Virus record (IMG/VR): IMGVR_UViG_3300042691_026652
Coordinates: 1-48,934 of that record
Strand: one strand, 5' to 3'
Source: a virus
DNA length: 48,934 bases
The notes beneath the pieces are model-generated. The model worked only from the letters and a program-made list of their open reading frames with translations, had not been told where the DNA came from and searched no databases. Of the stretch, positions 20,094-33,000 are shown in pieces. Position 1 is the first letter of the stretch; the number at the start of each line of letters is the position of its first letter. A program made the position numbers and the translations under genes.

Positions 20094-22325
20094 TTACGAC
20101 CTCAAGTTTAGGGGGACAACGTATTCAATCCCGCCCACGTTGACTGGCATATAGGCTGCGTTTGCCGTTCCAGAGGTTGCCTGCACATTCAAGTCGCACA
20201 ACCCGAGTTCTCCGGTTGCGGCACTAGCGTAAGCGCCAATTGCCACTGCTGAAGAGTTAGAGCTTTTTTCAATCTCAACTAACTTGCCGCTTAAAGCCGA
20301 CTGAAGGTTCCAGAACGTGCCATAAAACGAGGTCGCACTTAATATCCGAGCAACTCTGCCATACCCATGTGATATTGTTCCGTCTGCGCTCCAAACGGTG
20401 TAAATGTCTCCAACTGAAACGCCTGCTGTGCTTGAAACCGTGCAGGTGTGTGAATTTGCTGCAATCGAAGCGCCAGTCAAAATTTTTCTGAATCGCCCCT
20501 CTGCTTTAAAAGACAACGTAGCAGTTGTGCTGGTTGCCGTTGCAGCGCGGCTCAACATAAGAATTTGAAAGTAGTCTGTCCCGTCAAATGCTGAATCGGT
20601 ATAAACAACACGCGTGCCAGCGGGGAACTGCGAAGCTATGACATATTGTCCCACTTCGGCGACTAAAGCATCGTTGAGTTTTACTACATTTGAACCGCTA
20701 ACAACTGACGCTGTGGCGCTGGCTAAAGTAGGGTACGCCAATGAAACTGTAGACGCAGTAAGAGTTGATGTTACATTTGCGCTAATAGTAAAAGTAACGC
20801 TGTTACTTGAGTCAATATTTGTAACCGTCGCGTTTGCTGGAATGCCAGTGCCAGTCACCAGCATTCCCACCGACATACCCTGCGTTCTTCCGCATACAAC
20901 AAGAAGGACATTTGATCCGATTCCAGCAGAACAAATCAAAGTGTCATACGGAAGATAATCTCGAAAATCGTTCCCTGCATTGGCGTTATAGCCAATCGCA
21001 ACTGCGTTTGTTGTATGTGCTGATGATGACGAACCGATTGCAACTCCGCGAGTAGCAGACTTTGACTCGTTTCCAACAGCAACAAGCTGTTTTCTCTTAT
21101 AATTATTAGCCACGTTTAATGGCTCAACAGAACTTGAAGCAATCCCTACCTGAATGGCATCTTCAGCGGAGAGCACGCCAGCACCAAACCCAATGGCAAT
21201 CGAGCGAACCGAGCACGATTGCACATTCACTTGACCAGTCGTGCCTACCGTGGCGTTGCTTCGACAAACCACATCAACGCTGCCAATATTTACACCAGAG
21301 CTATAGGTTGCGGAAATCGTAAAAACACCGTTAATAAATCCCGTCAGTGCAAGTGGAAATCCAACGTTTACTGAAGACGTTGCGCCAATGTTTGTTCCCG
21401 CTTTGATTGTTGCCGTGAAGTGAGTCGTTTGCGTCGATGTTGCTGGCAAAGACATAACAATCTGACTGCTGGACACTGAAACAATTATGGTTCCATCAGG
21501 AATGCCAGTTCCGGTAATCAGATGGCCGGGACGTGCCTGTTGAGCAAGAGACCCAATACCAAGCGTGCTTGTCAGAATGTTTGACCCGGCAGTCCGTTTT
21601 ACTGACACAGTTGTGTATGGCACAAAACCAGAGACGCGGATAATGCTGTCAGAAACCACGGTTACAGGACATCCTGTGACGGTCGCGTCTGTGTTTGTGA
21701 GACTGTAATAGTTTGTGTTGCCGATTGCTAAAACGCCGGTGTCGCTTCCACGGAATGCACGGTCAACTTCCTCTGCAGTGGTATCGCCGAGGGCGCTGCT
21801 GACAACTGGAGCCTGAAAGGCCAGAACAAACCCTGTAGCCCCGTTTGCGGGGGCAGATGAAAGCTGAATGCCACTGGCGCTAATGGAATAGGTGCTGCTG
21901 TCAGGCTTCTGGAGAACATTGTTGATCGAGACCAAATAGTTCGTCCTCTCGTTGTTGGTGTACCCGTTGATGGGAAAGAGAGTCTGCGTTCCATTTCCCA
22001 CAAGCGTGGTCAGTACCGGCGCAGAAGCCGAACCTGACACGGACGCAGGCGCATAGATAAATTGCCCCGTTGTTGCATCCCACTTCAAATACTGACCGTC
22101 TGACGGGGACGCAGATGTGACCGCACGACCAACAATCTGCTTCGCGTTTGCACCAACAAGAGCAACGGATCCGTCTTCCTTCTTCGAGAAGAGATCGCCG
22201 AGAAAACTGTTGGTCGCAAGTTCACCGGTGACAAGCGCTAATGCAGGTGGGGTTAGGCTTGATCCCACCGTTCCGTTCGTTTTAGGGACGAACCTTCCGA
22301 GTATATCGTAGACTGGTGCGCTCAT
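20094..22325 (-). CDS. tail fibre/appendage with head-repeat motifs
   Basis: A 743-residue protein. The N-terminus, VYDILGRFVPKTNGTVGSSL, is followed by serine/threonine-rich beta segments. Around residues 425-460 and 690 it shows RGVAIGSSSSAHTTN and AVAIGYNA or AVAIGAYASA units, resembling the trimeric Hep/Hag head repeats of YadA-like adhesins (S/A-V-A-I-G-x-x-A). That implies a trimeric beta-roll. The C-terminus ends in a possible receptor-binding part. It lies 3 bp after the neighbouring fibre gene and ends at the endolysin stop. Confidence 0.8.
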   Translation of the reverse strand: MSAPVYDILGRFVPKTNGTVGSSLTPPALALVTGELATNSFLGDLFSKKEDGSVALVGANAKQIVGRAVTSASPSDGQYLKWDATTGQFIYAPASVSGSASAPVLTTLVGNGTQTLFPINGYTNNERTNYLVSINNVLQKPDSSTYSISASGIQLSSAPANGATGFVLAFQAPVVSSALGDTTAEEVDRAFRGSDTGVLAIGNTNYYSLTNTDATVTGCPVTVVSDSIIRVSGFVPYTTVSVKRTAGSNILTSTLGIGSLAQQARPGHLITGTGIPDGTIIVSVSSSQIVMSLPATSTQTTHFTATIKAGTNIGATSSVNVGFPLALTGFINGVFTISATYSSGVNIGSVDVVCRSNATVGTTGQVNVQSCSVRSIAIGFGAGVLSAEDAIQVGIASSSVEPLNVANNYKRKQLVAVGNESKSATRGVAIGSSSSAHTTNAVAIGYNANAGNDFRDYLPYDTLICSAGIGSNVLLVVCGRTQGMSVGMLVTGTGIPANATVTNIDSSNSVTFTISANVTSTLTASTVSLAYPTLASATASVVSGSNVVKLNDALVAEVGQYVIASQFPAGTRVVYTDSAFDGTDYFQILMLSRAATATSTTATLSFKAEGRFRKILTGASIAANSHTCTVSSTAGVSVGDIYTVWSADGTISHGYGRVARILSATSFYGTFWNLQSALSGKLVEIEKSSNSSAVAIGAYASAATGELGLCDLNVQATSGTANAAYMPVNVGGIEYVVPLNLRS

Positions 22326-22328
22326 GGT

Positions 22329-24044
22329 TTAATAGGAACCTCCATAGATGACTTGGTTTGCTTGAAATGTTGCCACAGGCGCATACTGACTTGTGGAAGA
22401 GTTGTAGACGAGTGCCTGCCCGTTTGTTGGTGCAGTCGTCGATACGGTAACGCCGCGAATCTTCGCGACCGTTGGGCCGGGGTAGCTTCCAGAAAGGTCT
22501 CCACTTGCCGTGCCAGTTGGAGCAGGCATGTAGGTGGTGGAAACTTTCCCCGTGCCGTCTAACGGACACACTCCATTGGCCGTGCCAACTGACGACGACA
22601 CAACGACTGCTGTGGGTTCGTATTGGGTTGCCGTTTGGTTCCACACTAACGCTTGCCCCGTGGTCGTAGGCGCGGTCGCTGTAACCGCTCGGCCTTGAAT
22701 CTTTGCGACCGTTGGGCCGGGATAGCTTCCAGAAAGGTCTCCACTTGCCGTGCCTGACGGGGTTCCGCCCGAAGTGATTGCCACCCACACCGAACCGGTC
22801 CAGCGGTGCGTGGTGTTGTCTGTGGTTCTGACGTAAATCTTTCCGGTCTCTCCAGTCCCCGGGAGCGTCGATACTTCAACGACATCATCGACGTAGGATG
22901 GCAGGTAGGTTGAATCAATTTGGGAACTGGCGTTCAGCGGACACACCCCGTTGGCTGCCCCCCTCTGGCTTACTGCAAGCCGAGACGTGTCGGTCGGGTG
23001 GACGTGGTCTTGCCGTGCATAAAGCGCCGATGTTCCGACTGCAGCGGTCCCGTTCATCAATGGCGCTGAGATGCCGGCGCTTACAGCAACGGTCTGAACC
23101 GAGTTGTCTGAAAACTTGATTCCAGAAGCGTCAACGGTCAGGCCGCCAGAAGAGATTATCAACGCGCCCGTCATCGTATCCCCTGCCTTAGCCAATCTGG
23201 AGGTATCGGTTGGATGCTGGTGATCCTGTCTCGACCATTTGTCAGACGTTCCAGCAGACGCTGAAGTAGCGTTTATCACCGGCAAACTAGTCCCTGCCTG
23301 TGGCATCCCAATACCTGTCCATGCTGCAGCTTGAGTTGCCCCTCCCGTACCTCCCTTTGAGATGGCTAGTGTTCCAGTCAAATCAGCAGCAAGCAGCGCA
23401 TTTAGGGATGTGTTCGTGCCATCTGATCGCAGGTAAAGCCCCGAACTTTGCGTGCCGGCCAAAGCATTGATGGCAGCCTGACGATTGGACTGTCCGGTCC
23501 CGCCCTTTTCAATCGTAATCACCCCAAAGATGTCGTTAGACGTAATCGGGCCTGAGTCGATGTAATACTCGGTTACAGCGGGTGTTCCGATTTGCCTTGT
23601 AGCCCAACGGAAAAACCCCGTTTCGCTTGGATAGGGGAACGTAAGGTCGAGGTTTACATCAGCATCTGGATAGGATGGCAGCAGGTCGATTTTCAGCTTC
23701 ATCTCCTGCGACATCATCGTCAGCTTATCAAGCGCATCTTCAACGCTTTCTGCGTAAAATGCTCCTTGATTTCTGAAGACAGTCTCTTGGGTGTATGCCG
23801 CTACTTTACGGGAGATAACAACCGCATCCCCGGCTACCATGGAGTACCCCGACGCAATCGTGATTGTACCTCCCTCATAGTAATTAACCCCGGTCACGCT
23901 GTAGTTGGTTCCCTTCGTGAGCGGAGTCCCATTGACTCTTACGATAAGGTCGTCTTCCGAGACGATACGAAAGCCAAAATCGAAAGTGCGGGTAGTGCCG
24001 TTGTAAACGTAACTCGCCTTGGAGATAATGCTGGGGACACTCAT
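22329..24044 (-). CDS. tail fibre with T7 gp17-like N-terminus
   Basis: A 571-residue fibre starting at ATG 24044 (MSVPSIISKASYVYNGTTRT), one base after the stop of the giant gene; the longer frame to 24131 overlaps that gene. Residues 1-130 match the T7 tail-fibre N-terminal pattern (FDFGFRIVSEDDLIVRVNG, TNYSVTGVNYYEGGTITI, AGDAVVISRKVAAYTQ), which attaches the fibre to the tail. Then come repeat blocks such as KGGTGQ and two copies of ASGDLSGSYPGPTVAKI, and the motif VDASGIKFSDNSVQTV shared with the 908-residue fibre. It recognises the host surface by homology. Confidence 0.85.
   Translation of the reverse strand: MSVPSIISKASYVYNGTTRTFDFGFRIVSEDDLIVRVNGTPLTKGTNYSVTGVNYYEGGTITIASGYSMVAGDAVVISRKVAAYTQETVFRNQGAFYAESVEDALDKLTMMSQEMKLKIDLLPSYPDADVNLDLTFPYPSETGFFRWATRQIGTPAVTEYYIDSGPITSNDIFGVITIEKGGTGQSNRQAAINALAGTQSSGLYLRSDGTNTSLNALLAADLTGTLAISKGGTGGATQAAAWTGIGMPQAGTSLPVINATSASAGTSDKWSRQDHQHPTDTSRLAKAGDTMTGALIISSGGLTVDASGIKFSDNSVQTVAVSAGISAPLMNGTAAVGTSALYARQDHVHPTDTSRLAVSQRGAANGVCPLNASSQIDSTYLPSYVDDVVEVSTLPGTGETGKIYVRTTDNTTHRWTGSVWVAITSGGTPSGTASGDLSGSYPGPTVAKIQGRAVTATAPTTTGQALVWNQTATQYEPTAVVVSSSVGTANGVCPLDGTGKVSTTYMPAPTGTASGDLSGSYPGPTVAKIRGVTVSTTAPTNGQALVYNSSTSQYAPVATFQANQVIYGGSY
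22464..22754. repeat. direct repeat in fibre gene
   Basis: Segments 22464-22514 and 22704-22754 are almost identical (the visible difference is ggta versus gata). They encode the two copies of the fibre peptide GDLSGSYPGPTVAKI, 80 residues apart. Such repeats allow recombination within and between fibre genes. Confidence 0.8.
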
Positions 24045-24045
24045 A

Positions 24046-27000
24046 TTATTCGCGTTCTTCTTTTGTCGGACCTCGGAGCAGTACCAATGGGTTTCTGGTG
24101 TTACCTTCCCACAGGGCTTTTGCGCCTTCAACAGTTCGTTGCAACTGAATCGCTGGATAGTGGAATAAAACCCCGGCGACCCTGTTTAACTCAACCCACG
24201 CAGTTCTGCTCATCTCTTCATTTTTGACCGAGGACGTTATGGCGTTGGCTAAGCGATACACGTCGCCAATCGGCCTGATGCCGGCCGGTCCCTCGTACCC
24301 TCTCTGCTCGAGAATCCCAATAAACTCGCGGGTGAACAAACTCTGATTGAGCAGAAACGCAAACTGATCTTTCGCCAGTTTCTTGAGAAGGTCTTCATCT
24401 TCCCCATACCTGCCAAGCAAGGAGTTCACCAGCAGGGTCAGCGCAACTGGCAGGGAGTTCAGGATTAACAGGTCTACCATTGCCCTGCCAATCTGCCCCT
24501 TCCCCTTGACTTCAATCCCTTTGATTGTCTCGACGTTCAGGTTGTATGTCGTTATCGCGTAGGAGTAAAACAACGTAAACAGACGCTGGAATGCACTGCC
24601 TTGTTGAGCCAAGGCCAAGTCCTTAATCATCCCCGACCCTTGCGTATCAATGATTGCTTGGTCTGCAAGCGTCACTGCGTTGTCATCCGACATGCCTTCG
24701 TTGATTGCATTGTCGTATGCAGCAAGCCACGTTGGCATATCTGCGAGTTGCTGCCCTTTGATAATCAGGTAGTAGAAGGTCGATTGAATCTCCTTCCGAG
24801 CGTCGGGAGTGATTGTGTTGTATATCTCGTTGAGTTCTCGGTCTTGAGTTTTCGCCCTCAACCGCATGAGCGTCGATTTTGAATGCACCCACGCAACGGT
24901 GTTCTCTGCCTTGCTCGCTGACGTCAACCAACGCATGGCGGCCTTGAGTAGCGGAATAGCCCCAACTCGAGTGACACTTTGAGTTAGCCCGAAAACCTGC
25001 TGCATGGATGTCATCAGGTTGTAGCCCATAATCGATATCTGCGTCCCGTTGCGCAGGAACTTGTACAGCATCGACCCGTGCTCCGTCCCGTGCGTGTCAC
25101 CAATCGCAATCTGCTTCAGCAAACTGTTGATTGTGTACAGCGTGTCCTGCCCGTAATAGGTCTCAATCGCGGCCGCGACATTCCGGTCACGCAGGATCCT
25201 GCCAGTCTGAATGAGCATCTCATGGTGCGTGATATCGTGAATGACAGCGTTCAAGTGCCTGTGAATCACATCAAACCCTAGCCGCACTTCTCGCTCAACC
25301 CGGTCCAGTCGCTCAATCAAGAACCCCCTCTTGGTTGTGGCAGCGGATACCGATCCAGCCTTCATTGACTCAGCAGCGTCGTCGTCAGTTGCGAACTGAC
25401 TGGAAAGCCCACGGTACTCTATGGGGTAATACCCACCTCGATACACGCCGAATGCAGTTGTGACCATTGCCGGCTCAACAGGTTCGGGGGCAATCCCGTA
25501 TACGCGCCTCTGCTTCGCACTGATATCGGCCCAATACGAGTGAATCAAATCCCAAACCGACTGGACGAAATCCCAATCACGCTTTGAGAGGGTCGCCAAA
25601 ATGGCCTCTACATCTGCCTGCACCCATGCGTTGTTGCCGTCAACAAGGCGCTGACGAGAGGACTCGTTGCCCCAATTTAGCGCCATGCACAGGACGTCCT
25701 CCCTCGAGAGGGAGAATGACTTGCCGTTGACCACAATGTCCCTGCGAGTTGCCATCTCTGACATCTCCTGTTTGGTGAACACGGCAAACACCTTCTTGAG
25801 TCGAAGCAGGGCATCCTCCCTTAGCGCAGCCTCATTGTTGCCGGCTTGGTTGATTGGATCCATGAACGCCCAATACATCGGGCCTGCCTCGTTGAACCCG
25901 TCCAACTCGCGAATCAGGGATGCCAGTTTCCGCATGGACCCAAACTGACCTGCAATCCGAGCAGCGAGTTTCTCTGATTTATTCAGCGCTCCAATTGGGC
26001 GGGGTTTCGGCTTGCGATTCCCGCTGATTGTTGCGGTCAGGATCTGAATCATCTCCTTAAACTCCCGCTTCTCCTCACCAACCTTGATTTCGAGAGCTTC
26101 CTTTGCCAGATGGTAAATCTGCTTTGCAAGGTCGAAGACGTCTTTCAACTCGCCCGGGGTCATGTCCCTAAAGTCTTTCCGATAAGCCTCGTCGAGAATG
26201 TTTTGTGACACGTCAACCGTGTACCCCTGCGATTTCTGCGATTCAATCCACTCACGCAATTTGACCCTCCGGTCCACTTCAACTAGCGGAATTGGGCGGA
26301 AGTTGAATCGCTCCAAAAGCGCATTCATCTGGTCTTGGAACGACCCTCCAGCAAGTCCAAGTTTGGCCTGCGCTGACTCTTTGTTGCGCGATTCCAACCA
26401 GTCCGCCTGCTTGTCGGCATTCTTGCGCACCTCCACTGCCATGCGGTGCAGCGCTGTGTTTGCCAGTTCCGCCTCCTTTGCTGACAGTGCCTGAATGTAT
26501 TCCCCCCTTGCCGCAAAGCGAGTGGCTGCCTGAGCGTTTCTTTTCGCGGCCGCCGCATAGGTTCCGGGACGGATATCGCGCAATCTCATCCTGCCAAGCA
26601 TTCTGGCAGCCTGCTGCTCAGCCAACTGCTTGAGCAACTTGTAGCTACCAAGCAGAGAGATAGCCGCATTGGCTTGGTTCTCAGTGCCGGCAATGATTCT
26701 GGCAGCAATCACCCCAAGCGGACGTGGCGCAGAGTTTAGAATCCGCCGCATTGCCTTTTTGTCCGCCCGGATAAGTCGCTGTAACTCAGCCATCTCAATG
26801 GCAATCACGTCTTCCCTGAACTCGTTCCTGACTGCCTCGGAGGCGGCCTCTGCAAGCGCCTCGGGGTTGTCGAGCATCGAGCCAAACATGGCATCCACAT
26901 CTGCTTTGACTCTCTCTTTAACAACGTCAGCAAGAGGACGGATATTCAGAAGCGTGTTCAGGAGTTCTTCTCCAGATGCGAACCCAAATATTTCAGCGGC

Positions 27001-30000
27001 CTGATCTGGAGTCACCCCGTTTTCGGTGCTGTAAACCCCAAGTTCTCTCAGGCGCTTCATCTTGTCCTTGTCGGCGCTTCTCCAGTAAATGCCCTGAAGA
27101 CTAGCCTTGTCTAACTTGAATGCCTGCAGCGGGGGTTGCAGTTCCTTGCCGTCAGGAGTGCGTCCAGTGCGCAGAACGTAGAGTGCAATGTAATCCTGCC
27201 TGCCTTCCAGTTCAGCCCTGACTTCTTTCTCCCTCTGCTCGCGATACGCCGCACGCTGCTTCCTGAGCAGCGCCCTTTCGGAACGCATGATTTCTTCCCC
27301 TAGCAACTCTCTAGCTTTCTCTGAAGCCTTGCCAATGAACTTGCTGTACTCATTCCAGACCGCTTCAGGCATCTTGTCTGGTTTCGAGGCAAACATCGGC
27401 TCAACCTGCTCCCTCTCTTCTGCTGCCTTAATCTCCGTCTCGGTCGCAACGACCTTGTCGAAAAACCCAACGATATCATCGGAGAGACTGACGTCGCTAT
27501 CGTCGAACTTGCCAATGCTCGCAATCGTCTTGTAGATGTCCCCAATCCACTTCTTGAACCGCTGAAACATGGACTGCAACTCTTGGATTGGAGCCTTCCC
27601 TTCACGCAGGTACGCCTCCCAGTTTTCCGCGAGCAACTCATGGCCGGCAAACCCAATGTACATGTGAAATGCCGTTTTCTTTCTCCAATGGGCAAGGGCA
27701 TTAACGATCTCATCGTCGCTCATCGATCTGATGAGCTTTGCGGCATAAAGTTCAGATGGGATACTGCCACTATCTGCCAACTGCGCTGCCATCTTCCGAA
27801 TAAGCGCAGGCCGGCGCTGCCACCATTTTACAACCGTCTCCATCTCCGCCTTCACTTCATCGGTGGCGCTATCAGAGGCAGCAAGGTCACCGAGCGCCTC
27901 GAGATAGTAATGCATCATTTCGTGCATGATCGTCGCCACGTCAGCACTCTTGAATAACTCGATGGTAAACTTGCGAGATGGATTGCCTCTTTCCTTGGGG
28001 TAGAACGTCAACTGCCCTTTGACGAAATTCCCCTGATCTTCAATGCGGTTTGCCACAGCAACCGCAACGTCGTCCCAAATCAAAAACTCCTGAGAGGTTT
28101 TCAGGTTCCGCTTAACAGTAGCGACCCTGCCCGGGATCCCCATTGCCTTGAGAGTCATTGACGCTTGCCTCGCCGCTGCCTCAACCGAAATGCCTGCCAT
28201 GTTGAGATACATGACATCATCTTTCCCCGCCAATTTATCAATCAGCGTCCTGCCAGTAATCGTTCCAGAGATAAACTGCCTGATGATAATCTCCGTCGCT
28301 TGGTCAATCCCTCTGGAACTTGCGTTGAGTTTTGCGTTCAAAAACGCATTCTTCACATGCTCTGACTGGTCATCAAACTTGCCGTCAATGTTGAGCAGTT
28401 GGTCTGTCTCGGGGATGTTAACGCTGTACTCAATGTACCGACGATCCTTAGCGCTTTTGTCCGCTGCCTTCAGTTGCCCGTACAACTCTGCCATCTGTTT
28501 GCTGTCAGAGAACAACAACCCCCACCCAAGTCCTCCCGTGTCAGAGGAGTGGTGTGCGGTAAACTTGTCGAAAAGTTCGGTCGAGTAATGCCAAACCAAC
28601 TGATACAACCTCACAACACTATCGTCCGCCACAGGGTTTTTGGCTAAAACCATGCCACCAACCTGCAAGACTTCAGCGGCATCAGTCACCGGAGCGCCAG
28701 TATCCTTACGGTAAAACATCGACGACCGAATAGGGTTAAACCCTACCTCAACCCACTCGGGGTCATTCATGGCCTGCTGCGCCATTTGATACGTCACATC
28801 GACCGACTGAGTGACGTTCTCTCCTCGCATCGTGGCGATTGTGCTTTTTGGAGCGCCAGCAGCAATCTTGAGTGAAGCCTTTTGGCTCGAGCGAAACTGG
28901 ACTCCGCGCAGATGCACTGCTGCAGCGTACCCAAGAATCGGGCCTGCCTTCCTGAAGTCTTCACGTAGCGGTCCTGTATCGTCGTGCAGCGACACGATCC
29001 AAATGCCACGCTCATCGTAGGCCGGGATATCCAGCCGAGACTCAACAATCCTCCGACCAATGCTCTCAGGAGCGATTATCAAGTCCCGCTTCAGAGTCGG
29101 CTCCCCTGCTCTCAACGGACGCTCACCTAACCCATAAGCCATCTCCTCATTGGTTGCTGGCACGGGAACTTCAGTGAACTCTCCCATAGGGGCGCGGGTG
29201 CGCACTATTTCCTGATACTCAGCGGGAGTGAGTCTGCCTTCCTGCATGTCTATTGCAGCCTGCTGCAGTATCGGATCTCGAGTGCGTTTGGTTCGCTGCT
29301 GCAGGGCAACCGTTTCAATAGAGTCGTCAGATTCTATTTCTGCAGAAGCATCCGCTTTTTGCGAGAATCGAGCGATGTCTCCCGGGATGCTGGTGTGCCC
29401 GACCATTTGCTGGTGAGGGCGCTGATTGTTCATCAGTTTCTCGGCGTACAGGTGTGCAGCAGAATATGCGTAGTCCTGTCCCTCTGCAGCGTCCGCCACA
29501 CCAAACATCCAATACAGGTCTTTCTCCCCGTACCACAGCACTGCCTGCAAGTCTGCGTTCTCTAGGTCAATCCCATCAGCTTTCAGGCGGGTTCTGAGGA
29601 TGTCGATGATTTCACGGACGGCGTTTCTGTACTCCCCTGACGTTGGAGCTTCCTGCCCCTTTGTAAGGTCTTCATCAATTGTCTTTGCCGCTCTGTTGAA
29701 CTCGGTCTTTAGGACGTATCCATCCGCCCCAAAACGACGATGCACCTCACCAGAGTAGGCAAGCGTCCTTGCCAGCATTGGCGCAATCTGAGTTTGCCGG
29801 TCTCCGATGTTTGCGCTCGGCGTTTTCAGGAAGTTCTCAAGTTCCTTCACTACCGCCTTGTCTTCGTTCGTCCACTCGATTTCGGCCAGAGCGTATTCAG
29901 CATAGTACTCAGCACGCTTCAGCTTTTTCTTCTCCTCGTCAGTCAGTTTTTTCTTTACCTCTGATGCGTCTTTTGACGCCTTTCTGGCATCGGCTAACGC

Positions 30001-33000
30001 TTGCGACAATGCCTTGCGCTGCTCGGCGGTCGCGGCCTTTGCCGCTTTTTCTTTTTGCCGCATTGCCCCAAGCAAGCGGTCTAACGAACCCTTCAGGCCG
30101 GTGTACGTGCCGTTGTCTTTCTGGTCACCAACGGTAATGCCAAATGGCCGCCCAAGGATGCGCTGAATCGTCCGAGTAAACCAAAGGTCCATCGTGACGC
30201 TATCAAACAGGAACTGAAGATTCCCAAAGAACGACCCAATTTTCGGGCCAAGCATCATTGCGCCTCTAACTATCGTCTGCCCCAACTCCCCTGCCACTAG
30301 GTTCTTTTTCTTCCCGGCCGCTGCAACCTCTGGCAGAACTTCGGAAAGCAAAGCATCCACTTCCTTTGTTTGCATCCTCTCTCCAAGCAAATCCATGGCT
30401 GCAGCCAATCCTCTCGAGTTAATGAGGTTCTGCAGTTTGACCAAGTTGTTCTGGATTTGACCTCGGCTTTTCCCGCCAAATGTAACCAAGTCAGGGAGTC
30501 TCCCGTTCTGCTGGTAGAACCGGTAGACAACGTCAGCGAAAACAAAGTTCTGCTCAACCCTTTGCCCTTGGGACGTAACAGCAATCAGAGCTTTGTATAG
30601 GCGCTCCAAGTCGCGGTTGTTTCTCAACTCAGGATGAATGTTGTGAACAATCGCCATGGATGCCTGAACGGCCGCCAGATACCAGTCCACGCCAGATGCC
30701 TGCTTTGCAGCAAGCCTTGCCAGCGTGAAGTAGTACAGAGCGTCTGCAACCTTTTCCTTCTCCTGCCCTGTCAGCGTTGACGGATCTGACTTGCCAATAG
30801 CGTCTCCGATTTGGTTTTCAGCCCAAATCAAGAACTGCATGACCCCTTCCATCTTTTGCTGCTCGCCGGCCTTGCCAATGGAGATGTCTGCCATTGAAAG
30901 CCGAATAGCTTCTGGCAAAAAGTCCATGCCCTGAATCTTGCTTAGGGCTACCTGAGCCAATAACTCGACCCGCTTCTTGCGTTCGTCCGCACGGACCCTG
31001 CCCTCGGCTTGCTCTTGGTTTTCAACTGCCTGATAAGCGTCCAGTCGAATCAGCTTTGCCTGAGCGTCAGCAATCTCTTCAGGTTTTGCATTTGGGTTCT
31101 GCTGCATGAACCCGGCCATGAGCGTCGAGATGTCCTGCGCTGACGAAATCGTCAGCACGGGAGTCCCTGCCAGTGGACTTCTGGAGATGTTTACTGTTCC
31201 GCCGGTTTGCTGGAGGGCGGATTGCCACGCTGTGTCGGTTGAGATTCCTCCGCTGGATTGAGCGATGTCTGCTCTCGCCTTCCAGAGAGTTGTGAGGCTA
31301 CGGAGGCGAGGCTCGATCCTATCACGAACTGCGACGAATTCAGACCAAAAACCGGATTGTCGAAGTTTTTCCTCGAAGTTTGAAGTGCCTGCTGCAGTTC
31401 GGGTATTAGTCTCATAGATTCCAAGATCCCAGTTCAGATTGAAAAAACAAATCTGTGAAGGCAAAATCAGGTTGAGCGAGTGAAGCCGATTAATCCAGTC
31501 CAAATACAAGGATTGGCTCACTCCAAAATTGACGAGTTTGTATCCGGTCGGGGTTGGGAAATACCCAATGTTTGATGCCTGATTTGCTCCGAGAATGCGC
31601 TTTGCTTCAGTGAACAGAATCTGGATTTCCATCTCGTTCAAAGGTCTCCCGTAAGAGACGGAAATCCCGGGTGCAGCCTGCTTCTCGGCATCAGTCGCGT
31701 TATCGCTAAGCGGAATGGCAACGTGTCCAGAAACGGCCTCTTGCTGTTGGATAATCCCGTGAGCCAACGCATACGCACGCAGTCGGGCGCTTGAGCGTGT
31801 AAGGAAGATGATGGTCCCTTTGGGCTTAAAGGAACTCTCCAGTTCAAGCAGGGACTGCTCAAGAGATGCAATCTGAGCCTTGATTGCTTTTTTAGCCTCC
31901 TTGTCTTCTGGCCGCTTCTGCTCAAGTTCAGCGCTTGCCTTTGCAATCGCATTGCGCACCTCGCGCATCTTGGGAGAGTCGATTTCGTTTCGCTTCACCA
32001 ACGTCTTGATGCCCTTTTTGATTGCCGGGTTCAGGCTTTCCTCTAGCTGAGCGAGGCTTGCTTCAAGAGTCGCCAGAGCTTCTTTTGCCTCTTTCTTCCT
32101 GTCCTTTGGCTGAGCCTTTACATCTGCTTTTGCTTTTTCGACGGCCTCTCTTGCTGCTCGGATTTGAGGGTATAGCCCATCCTCGACAATGGATCTGATG
32201 GTCTCGTTTGGCAAAACCTCCCGAGTCCCTTCAATCTGCGCATTCCAATTGTCGTCTTCAAACTCAGCAGATGCCCTAGGCTTTAAAACCAATTGTCCGC
32301 TCGGATTGATTTCCAGCGATCCAGACTGATTGACATAGGCTGAAGGGGCGACGGTGCTCTCTGCCTGAGTTAGGCCGAATGCGTCTGCCAAAAGGTCGCT
32401 TCCCGTTCCGGGTTCCTGATAGGCAGTCCGAACCTCACTATCGAACTGCATCTTAACCCAAAGCGGAGCATTAATCATCGGGGCAAGCACACTTCCCGTG
32501 TTGTTGCCGACCATCATTTCCTGAGAGTATGTAAACCCTTGATAGGTAGCCTTGACCTCCATTGAGGTGTATTTCCTCACTGCCTGCACGCCAAACCGCT
32601 CTGCCAGTGTTTGTATCTGGCCGTTTTCATTAAACGCAATTGGATTTAACGGGCCGGCAATTCCAGCAACGGCAGCAACGCCGTCAACAATCCGTTGCGC
32701 TGCTGGCATGTCATTTGCGTCAATTGCCCTACGGTAATCCACCTCGTACCGAGAAACACGCGATTGCGTCAGTTGGCTCCTTCCAACAGGGACGACGACT
32801 CCAGATCCTGTGAACCTCAAAGCGAAACGCTCGGTGAACTCTGGCACGCTTATCCCCGCTCTGTCCGCCAGTGTGGCAACCATCCTAGCCGACATTGCCG
32901 CATTTAGCCTGAGCGTGGACTCCTTGATTTGCTTGGTCTTTGTAAGCGTACTGTTGATTGGCGCAAACGCTGCCTGAAGTTCTTCAAATATCTTATCCGC

